From positions 1 to 64,000 of the forward strand of contig DATKZT010000024.1 in NCBI GenBank assembly GCA_035527845.1: a stretch of DNA of 64,000 nucleotides, in the 5' to 3' direction. The stretch's first letter is position 1. Every line of letters starts with the position of its first letter. Below the pieces are notes generated by a model. It was not told the origin of the DNA and did not search any database. It was given only the letters and a program-made list of their open reading frames with translations. The stretch comes from JAUWKC01 sp035527845 (GTDB taxonomy: Bacteria; Planctomycetota; Phycisphaerae; Sedimentisphaerales; Anaerobacaceae). The position numbers and the translations under genes are program-made. Positions 16,973 through 28,119 of the stretch are shown piece after piece.

Positions 16973-17971
16973 ATGGCAAGACCAGTGACACTTTTTACGG
17001 GACAGTGGGCGGATTTGCCGCTCGAAGAATTGGCGAAGAAGGCGGCGAAGTGGGGATACGACGGGCTGGAGCTGGCCTGCTGGGGCGACCACTTCGACGT
17101 CGATAAGGCGCTGGAGGACGACGGGTACTGCAAGGCCAGGCGACATCTGCTGAAAAAGCACGGGCTGGAGGTCTTCGCGATATCGACGCATCTGGTGGGC
17201 CAGTGCGTCTGCGATAATATCGACGGGCGCCACAAGGGAATCCTGGCGCCGGATGTGTGGGGCGAGGGCGACCCGGAAAAGGTCCGGCAGCGCGCCGCGC
17301 AGAAAGTCATCGACACGGGCAAAGCGGCAAAGAAGCTCGGCGTCGGCGTTGTGAACGGCTTTACCGGCAGCAGCATCTGGCACATGGTGTACGCCTTTCC
17401 CCCGATCTCACCGGATATGATTGACGCCGGTTACGCCGACTTTGCCAAGCGCTGGAAGCCCATACTCGACGCGTTCAAGGCCGAGGGCGTAAAGTTCGCA
17501 CTCGAAGTTCATCCGACGGAAATCGCCTTCGACATCGCCTCGGCGCAGCGCGCCCTTGAGGCGCTCGACGGACACGAGGCCTTCGGCTTCAACTACGACC
17601 CCAGCCATCTCGGGTATCAGGGCGTGGATTATGTCAAGTTTATCCGCACGTTCTCGGACCGCATCTTTCACGCGCACATGAAGGACGCCTGGTGGGGACA
17701 CGGCGACGGGACAGTGGGCGTGTTCGGCGGGCATACGAACTTCGCGGACCCGCGACGGTACTGGGATTTTCGCTCGTTAGGACACGGTGACATCAACTTC
17801 GAGGAAATCATCGTGGCCCTGAACGACGTGGGGTACAAGGGCCCGCTGTCGATCGAGTGGGAGGACAGTCGGATGGACCGCGAGCACGGTGCGAAAGAAG
17901 CCTGCGAGTTCGTTAAGAGAATAGATTTTAAGCCTTCCGCGGTCGCGTTTGACGCGGCGTTCGAAAAGTAG
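16973..17971 (+). CDS. sugar phosphate isomerase/epimerase TIM barrel
   Basis: 332 aa with AAGGAG upstream of the ATG. Motifs: WGYDGLELACWGDHF, FALEVHPTEIAFD (metal Glu), FGFNYDPSHLGYQ (Asp, His), FHAHMKDAWW and LGHGDINFEEI. Longer than the other family members here. No signal peptide. It sits between a cytoplasmic Gfo/Idh/MocA gene and the ThuA-DUF1080 giant, fitting a keto-sugar epimerase/isomerase or lyase role. Confidence 0.87.
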   Translation: MARPVTLFTGQWADLPLEELAKKAAKWGYDGLELACWGDHFDVDKALEDDGYCKARRHLLKKHGLEVFAISTHLVGQCVCDNIDGRHKGILAPDVWGEGDPEKVRQRAAQKVIDTGKAAKKLGVGVVNGFTGSSIWHMVYAFPPISPDMIDAGYADFAKRWKPILDAFKAEGVKFALEVHPTEIAFDIASAQRALEALDGHEAFGFNYDPSHLGYQGVDYVKFIRTFSDRIFHAHMKDAWWGHGDGTVGVFGGHTNFADPRRYWDFRSLGHGDINFEEIIVALNDVGYKGPLSIEWEDSRMDREHGAKEACEFVKRIDFKPSAVAFDAAFEK

Positions 17972-18003
17972 TTCGCTGATGCAAAAAAAGAAAGGATGAG
18001 ACT

Positions 18004-21000
18004 ATGAATCGCTCTTGCAGAGTGTTGGTCGCTTTATTGGCTGTGTTTATGGGTCTGCTGCTTACGGTGCAACCGGCGTCGGCGCAGGCACAAAAGCTGA
18101 AGGCACTTATTGTAACCGGTCAGAACAATCACGGCTGGCAGGTGAGCACGCCGATTTTGAAGCAGATACTGGAACAGACAGGGCTGTTTACAGTTGATGT
18201 TGCCACGAGCCCGCCCAAGGGCGGCGACATGCAAACGTTCAAGCCCAGGTTTGCCGACTATGATGTGATAGTGCTGGACTACAACGGCGAGTTGTGGCCT
18301 GAGCAGACGAGAGGCGCCTTTGTGGATTACGTCCGCTCCGGTGGGGGGGTCGTCGTGTATCACGCCGCGGACAATTCTTTTGCGCAGTGGAAGGAGTACA
18401 ACGAAATAATCGGTCTGGGCGGCTGGGGCAACAGAGATGAAAAGTCGGGCCCATACATTCGCTGGCGAAAAGGCAAGGCAGTGCGTGACACGAGCCCCGG
18501 GCGGGGCGGAAGTCACGGGCCCAGGCATGACTTCCAGGTTACAATCCGCGACAGGAAGCATCCGATTACAAAGGGCCTGCCGACGAAGTGGATGCACGCC
18601 GAGGATGAGCTTTATAGTCAGCTTCGCGGTCCCGCCGAGAACCTGACGATTCTCGCGACCGCCTACGCCGACCCCGCGCAGAAAGGTACGGGCGAGCACG
18701 AGCCGATTCTCTTTACCATTAACTACGGCAGGGGCCGCATCTTTCATACGGTGCTCGGTCACGTCGGCCGAGGCGGTGGGCCGCTGCCCGCGATGGAATG
18801 TGTCGGATTTATTACAACCTTCCAGCGCGGCGCCGAATGGGCCGCTACCGGCAAGGTGACACAGAAAGTCCCCGAAGACTTCCCAACCGAATCGGGCGTC
18901 AGCAAATGGAAGGACTCCATCCGGCCAAGGCCATTGGACGAGGTGCTCTCGGAAGTCGCAAAGTACGAGCAGGGTCAGAGCCGCCGGCCGCTGACGGAGC
19001 TGACAGACCTTATAAATTCCGCCTCCGGTTCACCGAAGGCCCTCAAGCGAATCGAAGAAAGTTTCATCAAGTTCCTTCGCTCAGACGCCACGCCGGCCGG
19101 AAAACAGTTCATCTGCAAAAAGCTCAGCATCATCGGCACAAAAGACTCGGTGCCCGCCCTGGCCGCAATGCTTACGCAGAAAGCGACCTCGCCGATCGAG
19201 CCCGCCGACATGGCGCGCTACGCGCTCGAGCGGATACCCGGCCCGGCTGCCGATAAGGCACTTCGTGCAGCGCTGAAAAAGACCGATGGAACGGTCAAGG
19301 TCGGAATCATTAATTCACTCGGTGCACGGGGCGACACGAAAGCGGTGGAGCAGTTAGGCAAGCTGGTATCCGACAGTGACAAGCAGGTTGCCGAGGCGGC
19401 GTTGTCGGCGCTTGGCAAGATCGGCGGCAAGCAGGCCGAAAGGGCGCTGGCCAAAGCGAAGGCGAACGTGGCGCCGCAGTTGGAGCGTGCCTGGGCCGAC
19501 GCGTACCTCAACTGTGGCGACAAGTTCCTCGCCGACGGCAGCACCGAGGCGGCGCTTGCCGTTTATCTGCAGCTGTATGTCCCCGAGCAGCCCTCGCCCA
19601 TTCGCATCGCTGCCATGCGCGGCATAGTCAGGGCCGAACCCAAAAAAGCGAAGACTACCATCGTGGAGGTACTCAAAGGTCAAGACCCGACCCTGCAGGC
19701 CGCCGCCGTCGGGCTTCTGGCGGAGATACCCGGCGAAGAAATAGTTAAGGCGGTGACAGCCGAGCTTGGTAATCTTTCGGTAGTGGGGCAGGCTCAGGTG
19801 CTATCGGCGTTGGGCGCACGCGGCGACCGCTCCGCCTTGCCTGCCGTCTACAAGGCGGTCAAGAGCCCTGATGTTGATGTTCGTATCGCTGCTTACGGGG
19901 CTCTGGCGCGATTGGGCGATGCCTCCCATGTCGATTTTCTCGCTGAGGCGGCGACGTCAACGAAAGAGGGCGAACAGCAGGCGGCCCGCGATGCTCTTTA
20001 CCGTCTTCAAGGGGAAGAAGTTGACAAAAAGATCCTGGACGCGATACCCGATGCCGACCCCAAGCTTAGAATCGAGCTGATTCGCGCCGTAGCCGAGCGA
20101 AATATCACGGGGGGCGCCGACATGCTCTGGAGGATGGCGCGCGGCCCGGACAGCGAGGTGCGTCTCGAATCGCTCCGCACGCTGAGGGTCATTTGCGATG
20201 AGCGGCAGCTGCCGGCGCTGATTGGTCTGGTGATATACGCCAAGAGTGAAGCTGACCGGACCGAGGCAGAGAATACAGTGGCGGCGGTAGCAAGAAAGAT
20301 CGAAGACAAAAACCGAATGGCGGACACCGTTCTGGCGATTCTGGCTTCGGCAGAGGATGTCACGGCGAGGTGCTCTCTGATAAACGTGCTCGGAAAGATC
20401 GGCGTGGACGCTGCGGTGCCGGCGCTTCGAGAGGCCGTCAAGGACCAGAACTCCAATGTCAGGTATGCCGCGGTTCGCGTGTTTTCCGAGTGGCCCAGCG
20501 CCGAGCCGATGAATGATTTGCTTGAAGTGGTGCGAGGCGCTGATGACGAGAGGCACCGTGTTCTGGCGCTGCGCGGCTACGTTCGCATGATTAGCATGGA
20601 CACGGAGCGTCCGCCGGCGGAGACGGTCAGGATGTACCAATCGGCGATGGATTTGGCCTCGGATGTCGCCGCCAAACGAGCGGTCCTGTCGGGGCTGGGG
20701 AATGTAAAGTCACTTGAGGCGCTGGAGCTGGCCGGCGGTTATCTAGAGGATACTGCATTGCGTGGTGAAGCGGCGGCGGCGGCCATCAGGATTGCAGGGT
20801 CCACGCGTGCCGGCCATCCGCAGCAGACCAGGGCGGTATTGCAGAAAGTGATTAGGACTGCGGACAACGATTCGCTGCGTGAGCAGGCGCAGAAACTCAT
20901 TGGTGAAATTGAGCGGTTCGGAGACTACATAACCGAATGGGAGGTCTCCGGTCCGTATAGTAAGGACGGCGCCGGTCCCTCGGATTTGTTCAATATTGTG

Positions 21001-22080
21001 TTTGCACCCGAAGAGGGACACGGAGAAAAGGCACAGTGGCATATTATGCCCGCAGGCACTGATGGCGACAAGCCGTGGCTGCTTGAACTGGACAAGGCCC
21101 TCGGCGGCACTGACTGCACGGCCTACCTGCGGTCGAATATATGGTCCGACAAACAGCAGACGGTCCGGTTCGCCGTCGGCAGCAACGATGGAATTAAAGT
21201 CTGGCTCAACGGCAAGGTCGTCCATTCGAATAACGTTATGCGAACAATCAGCCGGGACGAGGATGTCTTCAATGCGACGCTGCGGACCGGCTGGAACCAG
21301 CTTATGATGAAGATAACCCAGAGCGACGGCCGGTGGTCCGCCTGTGCGAGGGTGCAGGGTCCGGATGGCGGCCGCCTCGAAGGACTTAAGGTTCTCGCCC
21401 GCAATCTCCCGGCACTCGGCGAGGGCGCCTCGCTCATAGGCGCGACCTTCGAGAACTGGCGCGACAATACCGGCGATTGGCAGATTGCCGGCGACGCAAA
21501 GATGAATCCGGAGAATGAAAAGCGTCTCGTCGCCATTGACGGTCACGGCGTCATCGTCAACGGCCCCGACGGAAGAACGGTGGACATGTTCAGCAAGGCC
21601 GAGTTCGGCGACGTCAGGGCCCACGTCGAATTCATGGTCCCGCAGGGCTCCAACTCGGGCGTATATTTCATGGGCTGCTACGAAGTTCAGGTGTTCGACA
21701 GCTGGGGCGTCGAAAACCCGACGTTCTCCGACTGCGGCGGCATATACCAGCGATGGGACGAGAAACGCGACCCGAAGGGATTCGAAGGTCACGGCCCGCG
21801 CATCAACGCCTCCTTGCCGCCGGGACAATGGCAGACTTACGACGTCATCTTCCACGCACCGAGATTCGACGACAGCGGCGGCAAGATCGCGAACGCCCGC
21901 TTTGAGAAGGTGATTCATAACGGCATCGTGGTCCACGAAAATGTTGAAGTGACCGGGCCGACTCGCGCAAGTGCGTACAACGACGAAAAGCCGACGGGTA
22001 CTTTGATGCTGCAGGGCGACCACGGGCCCGTGGCGTATAGAAATATCCGGATTGAGCCTCTGACTGAGGCAAAGCAGTGA
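18004..22080 (+). CDS. secreted ThuA - HEAT-repeat - DUF1080 multidomain protein
   Basis: 1358 aa. Start supported by AAAGGATGAG upstream. A Sec signal covers residues ~1-28. A ThuA/type-1-amidotransferase-like domain spans ~30-285 (LKALIVTGQNNHGW, DYDVIVLDYNG, GGGVVVYHAADN). About 550 residues of HEAT repeats follow (~370-960; AALSALGKIGGKQ, AVPALREAVKDQ). Residues ~972-1135 look like a beta-rich accessory domain. The C-terminus (~1142-1355) is DUF1080, the 3-keto-disaccharide hydrolase family (GSNSGVYFMGCYEVQV). The HEAT solenoid may tether the two domains or dock partners. Part of the glycoside-redox locus. Confidence 0.85.
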   Translation: MNRSCRVLVALLAVFMGLLLTVQPASAQAQKLKALIVTGQNNHGWQVSTPILKQILEQTGLFTVDVATSPPKGGDMQTFKPRFADYDVIVLDYNGELWPEQTRGAFVDYVRSGGGVVVYHAADNSFAQWKEYNEIIGLGGWGNRDEKSGPYIRWRKGKAVRDTSPGRGGSHGPRHDFQVTIRDRKHPITKGLPTKWMHAEDELYSQLRGPAENLTILATAYADPAQKGTGEHEPILFTINYGRGRIFHTVLGHVGRGGGPLPAMECVGFITTFQRGAEWAATGKVTQKVPEDFPTESGVSKWKDSIRPRPLDEVLSEVAKYEQGQSRRPLTELTDLINSASGSPKALKRIEESFIKFLRSDATPAGKQFICKKLSIIGTKDSVPALAAMLTQKATSPIEPADMARYALERIPGPAADKALRAALKKTDGTVKVGIINSLGARGDTKAVEQLGKLVSDSDKQVAEAALSALGKIGGKQAERALAKAKANVAPQLERAWADAYLNCGDKFLADGSTEAALAVYLQLYVPEQPSPIRIAAMRGIVRAEPKKAKTTIVEVLKGQDPTLQAAAVGLLAEIPGEEIVKAVTAELGNLSVVGQAQVLSALGARGDRSALPAVYKAVKSPDVDVRIAAYGALARLGDASHVDFLAEAATSTKEGEQQAARDALYRLQGEEVDKKILDAIPDADPKLRIELIRAVAERNITGGADMLWRMARGPDSEVRLESLRTLRVICDERQLPALIGLVIYAKSEADRTEAENTVAAVARKIEDKNRMADTVLAILASAEDVTARCSLINVLGKIGVDAAVPALREAVKDQNSNVRYAAVRVFSEWPSAEPMNDLLEVVRGADDERHRVLALRGYVRMISMDTERPPAETVRMYQSAMDLASDVAAKRAVLSGLGNVKSLEALELAGGYLEDTALRGEAAAAAIRIAGSTRAGHPQQTRAVLQKVIRTADNDSLREQAQKLIGEIERFGDYITEWEVSGPYSKDGAGPSDLFNIVFAPEEGHGEKAQWHIMPAGTDGDKPWLLELDKALGGTDCTAYLRSNIWSDKQQTVRFAVGSNDGIKVWLNGKVVHSNNVMRTISRDEDVFNATLRTGWNQLMMKITQSDGRWSACARVQGPDGGRLEGLKVLARNLPALGEGASLIGATFENWRDNTGDWQIAGDAKMNPENEKRLVAIDGHGVIVNGPDGRTVDMFSKAEFGDVRAHVEFMVPQGSNSGVYFMGCYEVQVFDSWGVENPTFSDCGGIYQRWDEKRDPKGFEGHGPRINASLPPGQWQTYDVIFHAPRFDDSGGKIANARFEKVIHNGIVVHENVEVTGPTRASAYNDEKPTGTLMLQGDHGPVAYRNIRIEPLTEAKQ

Positions 22081-22203
22081 ACACGCGGCCGTGCAGCGGC
22101 AATGCGACTGTTTCATTGAAATGGCCGCTCAAATAAGGTTTAATATGTGCTAAGCTACCTTGAATAAGTTTTTAGAAGATAATCTGATTGAGGCTTCTTA
22201 TTC

Positions 22204-22250
22204 CTGGATTCCCGCTTTCGCGGGAATGACAGGGTTTCGCGGGAATGAGA
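22204..22250. repeat. REP-like dispersed palindromic repeat, copy 2 with internal duplication
   Basis: ATTCCCGC-TTTC-GCGGGAAT (22208-22227) is the reverse-strand version of the hairpin at 9072-9091. The 14-mer TTTCGCGGGAATGA occurs at 22216-22229 and again at 22235-22248, so the element holds a second partial copy. It lies in the 261-base gap after the ThuA-DUF1080 gene. Confidence 0.75.
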
Positions 22251-22341
22251 GGGGGCCGTGATTATCTAAAGAGTCTGTAACAGCAGTTTAGTTAGGAACT
22301 TTAATGGGGAAGTTCAGAGTTTTTTGGGATGGTTGGTGATT

Positions 22342-23718
22342 ATGAGCGATAAGAAGAAAAAGCAAATGAATCGACGAGACTTTCTGCTATCGACGGCCAG
22401 TGCCGCAGCGACTTTCACAATCGTGCCCCGTCACGTGCTCGGCGGCCCCGGCTATACGCCGCCAAGTGAAAAGCTCAACATCGCAGGCGTCGGCGTCGGC
22501 GGCATGGGCAAGAGCAACCTTAAGAACCTCACCGACGAGAATATAGTCGCAATATGCGACGTGGACGAGAAATATGCCGGCAAGGTATTTGACGAATATC
22601 CTCAAGCCAAGAAATACGCTGATTTCCGCAAGATGCTCGAAGAACAAAAGGACATCGACGCGGTGGTTGTCGCCACGCCGGACCACACGCACGCGGTCAT
22701 CTCAATGATGGCAATGAAAATGGGCAAGCACGTTTACTGCCAGAAGCCTTTGACGCATTCGGTTTACGAGGCGCGGATGCTTACCGAGGCCGCGCGCAAG
22801 TACAAGGTGGCCACGCAGATGGGGAACCAGGGCCATTCCGGGGAAGGCGTCCGGCTGATATGCGAATGGATTTGGGATGGTTCAATCGGCGCGGTGCGTG
22901 AGGTGCACGCCTGGACAAACCGACCCGTCTGGCCGCAGGGCATCGACCGACCAGAAGAAACGCCGGCCGTGCCGGAGACGCTCGATTGGGACCTCTGGCT
23001 CGGACCCGCGCCCGAAAGGGCTTATAATCCCGCATACCTGCCTTTCAACTGGCGGGCTTGGCTGGACTTCGGAACCGGTGCTCTCGGTGACATGGCCTGC
23101 CACGTCCTTGACCCCGTTTTCTGGGCGCTCAAGTTAGGCTACCCCACGGCCGTCGAGGCGTGCCACTCATACGAAGTCCGACAGATGTGGAAAAGGGTGG
23201 ACAACAAGGAGACTTACCCGAGCGCTTCGATGGTGCGCTACGAATTCCCCGCTCGCGAAAATATGCCGCCCGTCCAGCTGAAATGGTACGATGGCGGAAT
23301 GCTGCCGCCGCAACCGGAAGAGCTCGAACCCGGTCGCAAGATAGGCAAAGACGGCAGCGGGGTAATCTTCGTCGGCGATAAAGGCAAGCTGACGTGCGGC
23401 ACATACGGTGACAGCCCGCGCCTCATTCCGGAAAGCAGAATGAGAGAGTACAAGCGACCGCCGAAAACCCTGCCCCGAATAGAAGGTGACGTCGGTGGTC
23501 ACGAAAAGAACTGGGTCAGGGCATGCAAAGGGGGCGAGCCCGCCTGCTCCAATTTCGACTACGCGGGCTTTCTCACCGAGGCGGTCCTCATGGGCAACCT
23601 CGCCATCCGAAACCCCGGTGAGAGGCTCAACTGGGACGGACCAAATATGACAGTCACGAACCTGGCCGAGGCCAACGAATACGTCAGGCGACAATATCGC
23701 GAGGGCTGGACGCTCTGA
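22342..23718 (+). CDS. Tat-exported Gfo/Idh/MocA oxidoreductase, tandem copy 1
   Basis: 458 aa from ATG 22342 (ATG 22324 also in frame). Tat motif NRRDFLLS at ~12-19, then FTIVPRHVLGG, a segment shared by all three tandem copies. The dinucleotide motif is GVGVGGMG. The catalytic EKP is here QKP (YCQKPLTHS); the Lys is kept. C-terminal region: LGDMACHVLDP. The family uses tightly bound NAD(P), which would let an exported enzyme work outside the cytoplasm. Probably a glycoside or sugar 3-dehydrogenase by context. Confidence 0.87.
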   Translation: MSDKKKKQMNRRDFLLSTASAAATFTIVPRHVLGGPGYTPPSEKLNIAGVGVGGMGKSNLKNLTDENIVAICDVDEKYAGKVFDEYPQAKKYADFRKMLEEQKDIDAVVVATPDHTHAVISMMAMKMGKHVYCQKPLTHSVYEARMLTEAARKYKVATQMGNQGHSGEGVRLICEWIWDGSIGAVREVHAWTNRPVWPQGIDRPEETPAVPETLDWDLWLGPAPERAYNPAYLPFNWRAWLDFGTGALGDMACHVLDPVFWALKLGYPTAVEACHSYEVRQMWKRVDNKETYPSASMVRYEFPARENMPPVQLKWYDGGMLPPQPEELEPGRKIGKDGSGVIFVGDKGKLTCGTYGDSPRLIPESRMREYKRPPKTLPRIEGDVGGHEKNWVRACKGGEPACSNFDYAGFLTEAVLMGNLAIRNPGERLNWDGPNMTVTNLAEANEYVRRQYREGWTL

Positions 23719-23825
23719 ACCGACTGCGATAAATCCTTCGAGCGGTGCTGCCGGGAAGCCTTTGTCGCCAGTCAGGACTTTTTGCAAAAGAATAAAACCT
23801 GAACTGAACGTAACAGGAGCAAAAA

Positions 23826-25184
<1,359 letters not shown>

Positions 25185-25217
25185 TTGTCGAGCTCAGTTT
25201 AGCCAGAGAAAAAACGA

Positions 25218-26579
25218 ATGCAAAAGCAGAAAAGAAAAACCGAGGCGATGTCTCGGCGGCGTTTCTTGGGCGCCGCCGGGGCAACGGCAGCAGCGTTTAC
25301 TATCGTGCCCCGGCATGTTCTTGGCGGTCCCGGCAATACCCCGCCGAGCGAAAAGCTCAATATAGCCGGCATCGGCGTGGGCGGACGCGGGTCGGGCGTC
25401 CTGCAGGGTGTGGAGAGCCAGAACATAGTCGCGCTTTGCGATGTGGACACCGAACGCGCGGCACAGGCATTCAAACGGCACCCTGATGCGAAGATATACC
25501 GCGATTTCCGCAGGATGCTGGACAAGGAGGAAAAGAACATCGATGCCGTGACCGTAGCAACTCCCGACCATGTCCATGCGCCCGCCTCCATGATGGCGAT
25601 TAAGATGGGCAAACACGTCTACTGCGAAAAGCCCCTCGCCCATTCGATTTACGAGGCCCGGATGCTGACCGAGGCCGCGCGAGAACATAAGGTCGCCACG
25701 CAATTCGGGACGCAGGGGCAGGCGTCCGAGGGGAATCGCCTGATATGCGAGTATATATGGGATGGCGCCATCGGTCCGGTGCGTGAAGTTCACGTTTGGG
25801 TCGATAGACCTCTGAGCAAGGGGCAGGATTTTTACTGGGCGCAAGGGGTAGGGCGGCCTGCGGAAACGCCGCCGGTGCCGGAGACGCTGGAGTGGGACTT
25901 GTGGCTGGGTCCCGCACCTGAGCGGCCTTACAACCCGATCTACTGCCCGTTTACCTGGCGCGGCTGGCTTGATTTCGGGACCGGCGCCCTCGGTGACATG
26001 GGCTGCCACAGTTTCGACCCGATCTTCAGGGCCCTTAAGCTGGGCTATCCCAGTTCTGTCGAGGCCACCTCGACGCTGCTGAATGACGAGACTTTTCCTG
26101 TGGCCTCAATAGTGCGTTACGAGTTTGGCGCCCGAGGCGATATGCCCCCGGTTAAACTAACCTGGTATGACGGCGGATTGAAGCCCGCCCGCCCCGAAGA
26201 GCTCGATGAGGGTCGCAGGATGAGACCGGAAGGAATCCTTTTCATCGGCGACAAAGGCAAACTCCTGAACGAAAGACTCATTCCCGAATCGAGAATGAAA
26301 GAGTACGGCAAACCCCCGGAGGTGCTTCCGAGGTCGCCCGGGCATTTCGAAGAGTGGATTAATGCCTGCAAGGGGGGTGAACCGGCACGTGCGAATTTTG
26401 ACTGGGCGGGGCCGATGACGGAAGTGGTTCTGTTGGGAAATGTTGCTCTGCGTCGGGAGCTTAGAGAGAAATTGACCGAAACGAAGCTGTACTGGGACGG
26501 GCCGAATATGAGTTGCACGAATGTCCCCGAGGCCAATGAATACCTCCGGCGCGAGTATAGAAAGGGCTGGACTTTGTAG
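25218..26579 (+). CDS. Tat-exported Gfo/Idh/MocA oxidoreductase, tandem copy 3
   Basis: 453 aa. Tat motif SRRRFLGA followed by AFTIVPRHVLGG. GIGVGGRG and YCEKPLAHS motifs. In the GTGALGDMGCHSFDP region it has Gly and Ser-Phe where the other copies read ACHVLDP or ACHIIDP, and it lacks the short glycine-rich segment near residue 340. These changes surround the substrate pocket and suggest different specificity. It ends with the shared REYRKGWTL. Confidence 0.88.
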   Translation: MQKQKRKTEAMSRRRFLGAAGATAAAFTIVPRHVLGGPGNTPPSEKLNIAGIGVGGRGSGVLQGVESQNIVALCDVDTERAAQAFKRHPDAKIYRDFRRMLDKEEKNIDAVTVATPDHVHAPASMMAIKMGKHVYCEKPLAHSIYEARMLTEAAREHKVATQFGTQGQASEGNRLICEYIWDGAIGPVREVHVWVDRPLSKGQDFYWAQGVGRPAETPPVPETLEWDLWLGPAPERPYNPIYCPFTWRGWLDFGTGALGDMGCHSFDPIFRALKLGYPSSVEATSTLLNDETFPVASIVRYEFGARGDMPPVKLTWYDGGLKPARPEELDEGRRMRPEGILFIGDKGKLLNERLIPESRMKEYGKPPEVLPRSPGHFEEWINACKGGEPARANFDWAGPMTEVVLLGNVALRRELREKLTETKLYWDGPNMSCTNVPEANEYLRREYRKGWTL

Positions 26580-26609
26580 TCTGGAATTCTGTCGGCAATC
26601 ATAAGAGTG

Positions 26610-26615
26610 TATAAT
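26610..26615 (+). promoter_or_regulatory. possible -10 box before the isomerase-DUF1080 fusion
   Basis: A perfect TATAAT 18 bases before the ATG at 26633, but with no good -35 box. The distance would leave a very short leader. Weak; may be chance. Confidence 0.25.
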
Positions 26616-26632
26616 TGTTCAGGAGATGTAAT

Positions 26633-28096
26633 ATGTATCAGAAGAAGGTGCTTTTTTCGGCCCTGGTTTGCGGGGTAGTATTGTTGGCCAGCAACAAAGG
26701 ACAGGCAGAGGAGATTCCGCCGAAGTGTCACCCGGCGACGGACGCATACGACGGGTGGCGGCTGGGCACGCAGGCCTACACATTTCGAAAGTTCTCTTTT
26801 TACGACGCGGTGGACAAGGCGGCGTCACTGGGCTTGTGCTGGATAGAGGCCTATCCCGGTCAGCAATTGAGCAGTGAAAAGCCCGATGTGAAAATGAATG
26901 ACGAGATGCCGGCCGAGCTGAGGCAGCAGGTGAAAAAGAGACTTGCCGAGAGCGGTGTCAAGCTGGTCAACTACGGCGTGGTAAGGCTCCCCGATAACGA
27001 GGCGGAGTGTCGCAAGGTTTTTGATTTCGCCCGTGACATGGGGATTGAGACGATTGCCGCCGAACCCAGACCCGAGGCCTTTGATCTGGTGGAGAAGCTG
27101 TGCGAGGAATACAAAATCAAGGTTGCAATCCACAATCATCCCAAAGATTCGATGTACTGGAATCCGGATAAGGTGCTGGAGGTCTGCAGGGGGCGAAGCA
27201 AATGGATAGGCGCGTGCGCCGATACGGGCCACTGGATGCGTTCGGGTGTGGACCCGCTGGAGGCGATAAAGAAGTTGGAAGGTCGCATCGTCAGCCTACA
27301 TTTCAAGGACCTTAACGAGTTCGGGGAGCGTAAGGCCCATGATGTGGTATGGGGGACGGGTAAGGCAAATGTCGAGGCGCTGCTAAAGGAGCTGCACCGG
27401 CAGGGGTTCGAAGGGGTTTTTTCCATTGAATATGAGCACAACTGGGACAATTCGGTGCCGGAGATACAGCAGTGCGTTGAGTACTTCAACATGGTTGCCG
27501 GTAAGCTGAAGCCGAGCGGCTGGAAGGACCTTGTGGGCAAGGACCTGTCGAACTGCACTTTCAAGCCGGGCAGTTGGGCGATGGAGGAGGGGGTGCTCAC
27601 AAGAAAAGGCATGAAAGAGGGCAGGAGCGATATCTGGACCAGCGAGGTGTACGGTGATTTCATTCTGGACGTGCAGTTCAAGGTTGCTGAGCACACCAAC
27701 AGCGGGATATTCTTCCGCACGGGAGATATCGGCGACCCCGTCCAGACGGGAATCGAGGTTCAGGTCGCCGATTCTCACAGCGTGGCCCAGGCCGGGACGC
27801 ACGATTGCGGCGCCGTCTATGATTGTCTGGCGCCGACTAAGAATATGGTAAAGGCGCCCGAAGAGTGGAACCGGTGTACAATAATCTGCAAGGCGAACAA
27901 AATATACGTCGTGATGAACGGGGAGCCGATTATCGATATGGACCTGGATCGATGGACCGAGCCCGGTAAAAACCCGGACGAGACGAAGAACAAGTACAAA
28001 AATCCCTTCAAGGAGATGCCGCGTGTGGGGCACATCGGGTTTCAGGACCACGGTCACGCCGTATGGTACAGAAATACAAGAATCAAACCGTTATGA
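26633..28096 (+). CDS. secreted fusion: sugar isomerase/epimerase TIM barrel + DUF1080 hydrolase
   Basis: 487 aa from ATG 26633 (AGGAG seven bases upstream). A Sec signal (LFSALVCGVVLLASNKGQA) leads residues ~35-285, an AP-endonuclease-2/isomerase TIM barrel (VAIHNHPKDSMYW, IGACADTGHWMRSG, IVSLHFKDLNEFG, GVFSIEYEHNW). Residues ~293-487 are DUF1080 (GDFILDVQFKVAEHTNSGIFFRTG, VGHIGFQDHGHAVWYRN). Separate proteins of these two families act in sequence on 3-keto-glycosides in known redox deglycosylation pathways, so one chain may carry both steps. It ends in an ATGA overlap with the next gene. Confidence 0.87.
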   Translation: MYQKKVLFSALVCGVVLLASNKGQAEEIPPKCHPATDAYDGWRLGTQAYTFRKFSFYDAVDKAASLGLCWIEAYPGQQLSSEKPDVKMNDEMPAELRQQVKKRLAESGVKLVNYGVVRLPDNEAECRKVFDFARDMGIETIAAEPRPEAFDLVEKLCEEYKIKVAIHNHPKDSMYWNPDKVLEVCRGRSKWIGACADTGHWMRSGVDPLEAIKKLEGRIVSLHFKDLNEFGERKAHDVVWGTGKANVEALLKELHRQGFEGVFSIEYEHNWDNSVPEIQQCVEYFNMVAGKLKPSGWKDLVGKDLSNCTFKPGSWAMEEGVLTRKGMKEGRSDIWTSEVYGDFILDVQFKVAEHTNSGIFFRTGDIGDPVQTGIEVQVADSHSVAQAGTHDCGAVYDCLAPTKNMVKAPEEWNRCTIICKANKIYVVMNGEPIIDMDLDRWTEPGKNPDETKNKYKNPFKEMPRVGHIGFQDHGHAVWYRNTRIKPL

Positions 28097-28119
28097 ATCG
28101 AGTAAGGAGCACTGGAAAA

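Noticed and set aside
14788..17385. 865-codon open frame on the minus strand
   Set aside because: Antisense to the LamG gene, a Gfo/Idh/MocA gene and an isomerase gene, all with clear motifs. It has no domain pattern and arises from GC-rich codon bias.
20743..22116. 457-codon minus-strand open frame
   Set aside because: Opposite the DUF1080 part of the ThuA protein; no recognisable domain.
22081..22125. GCGGCC / GGCCGC pair after the ThuA gene as a terminator
   Set aside because: The 6-bp arms are about 36 bases apart and no T-run follows.
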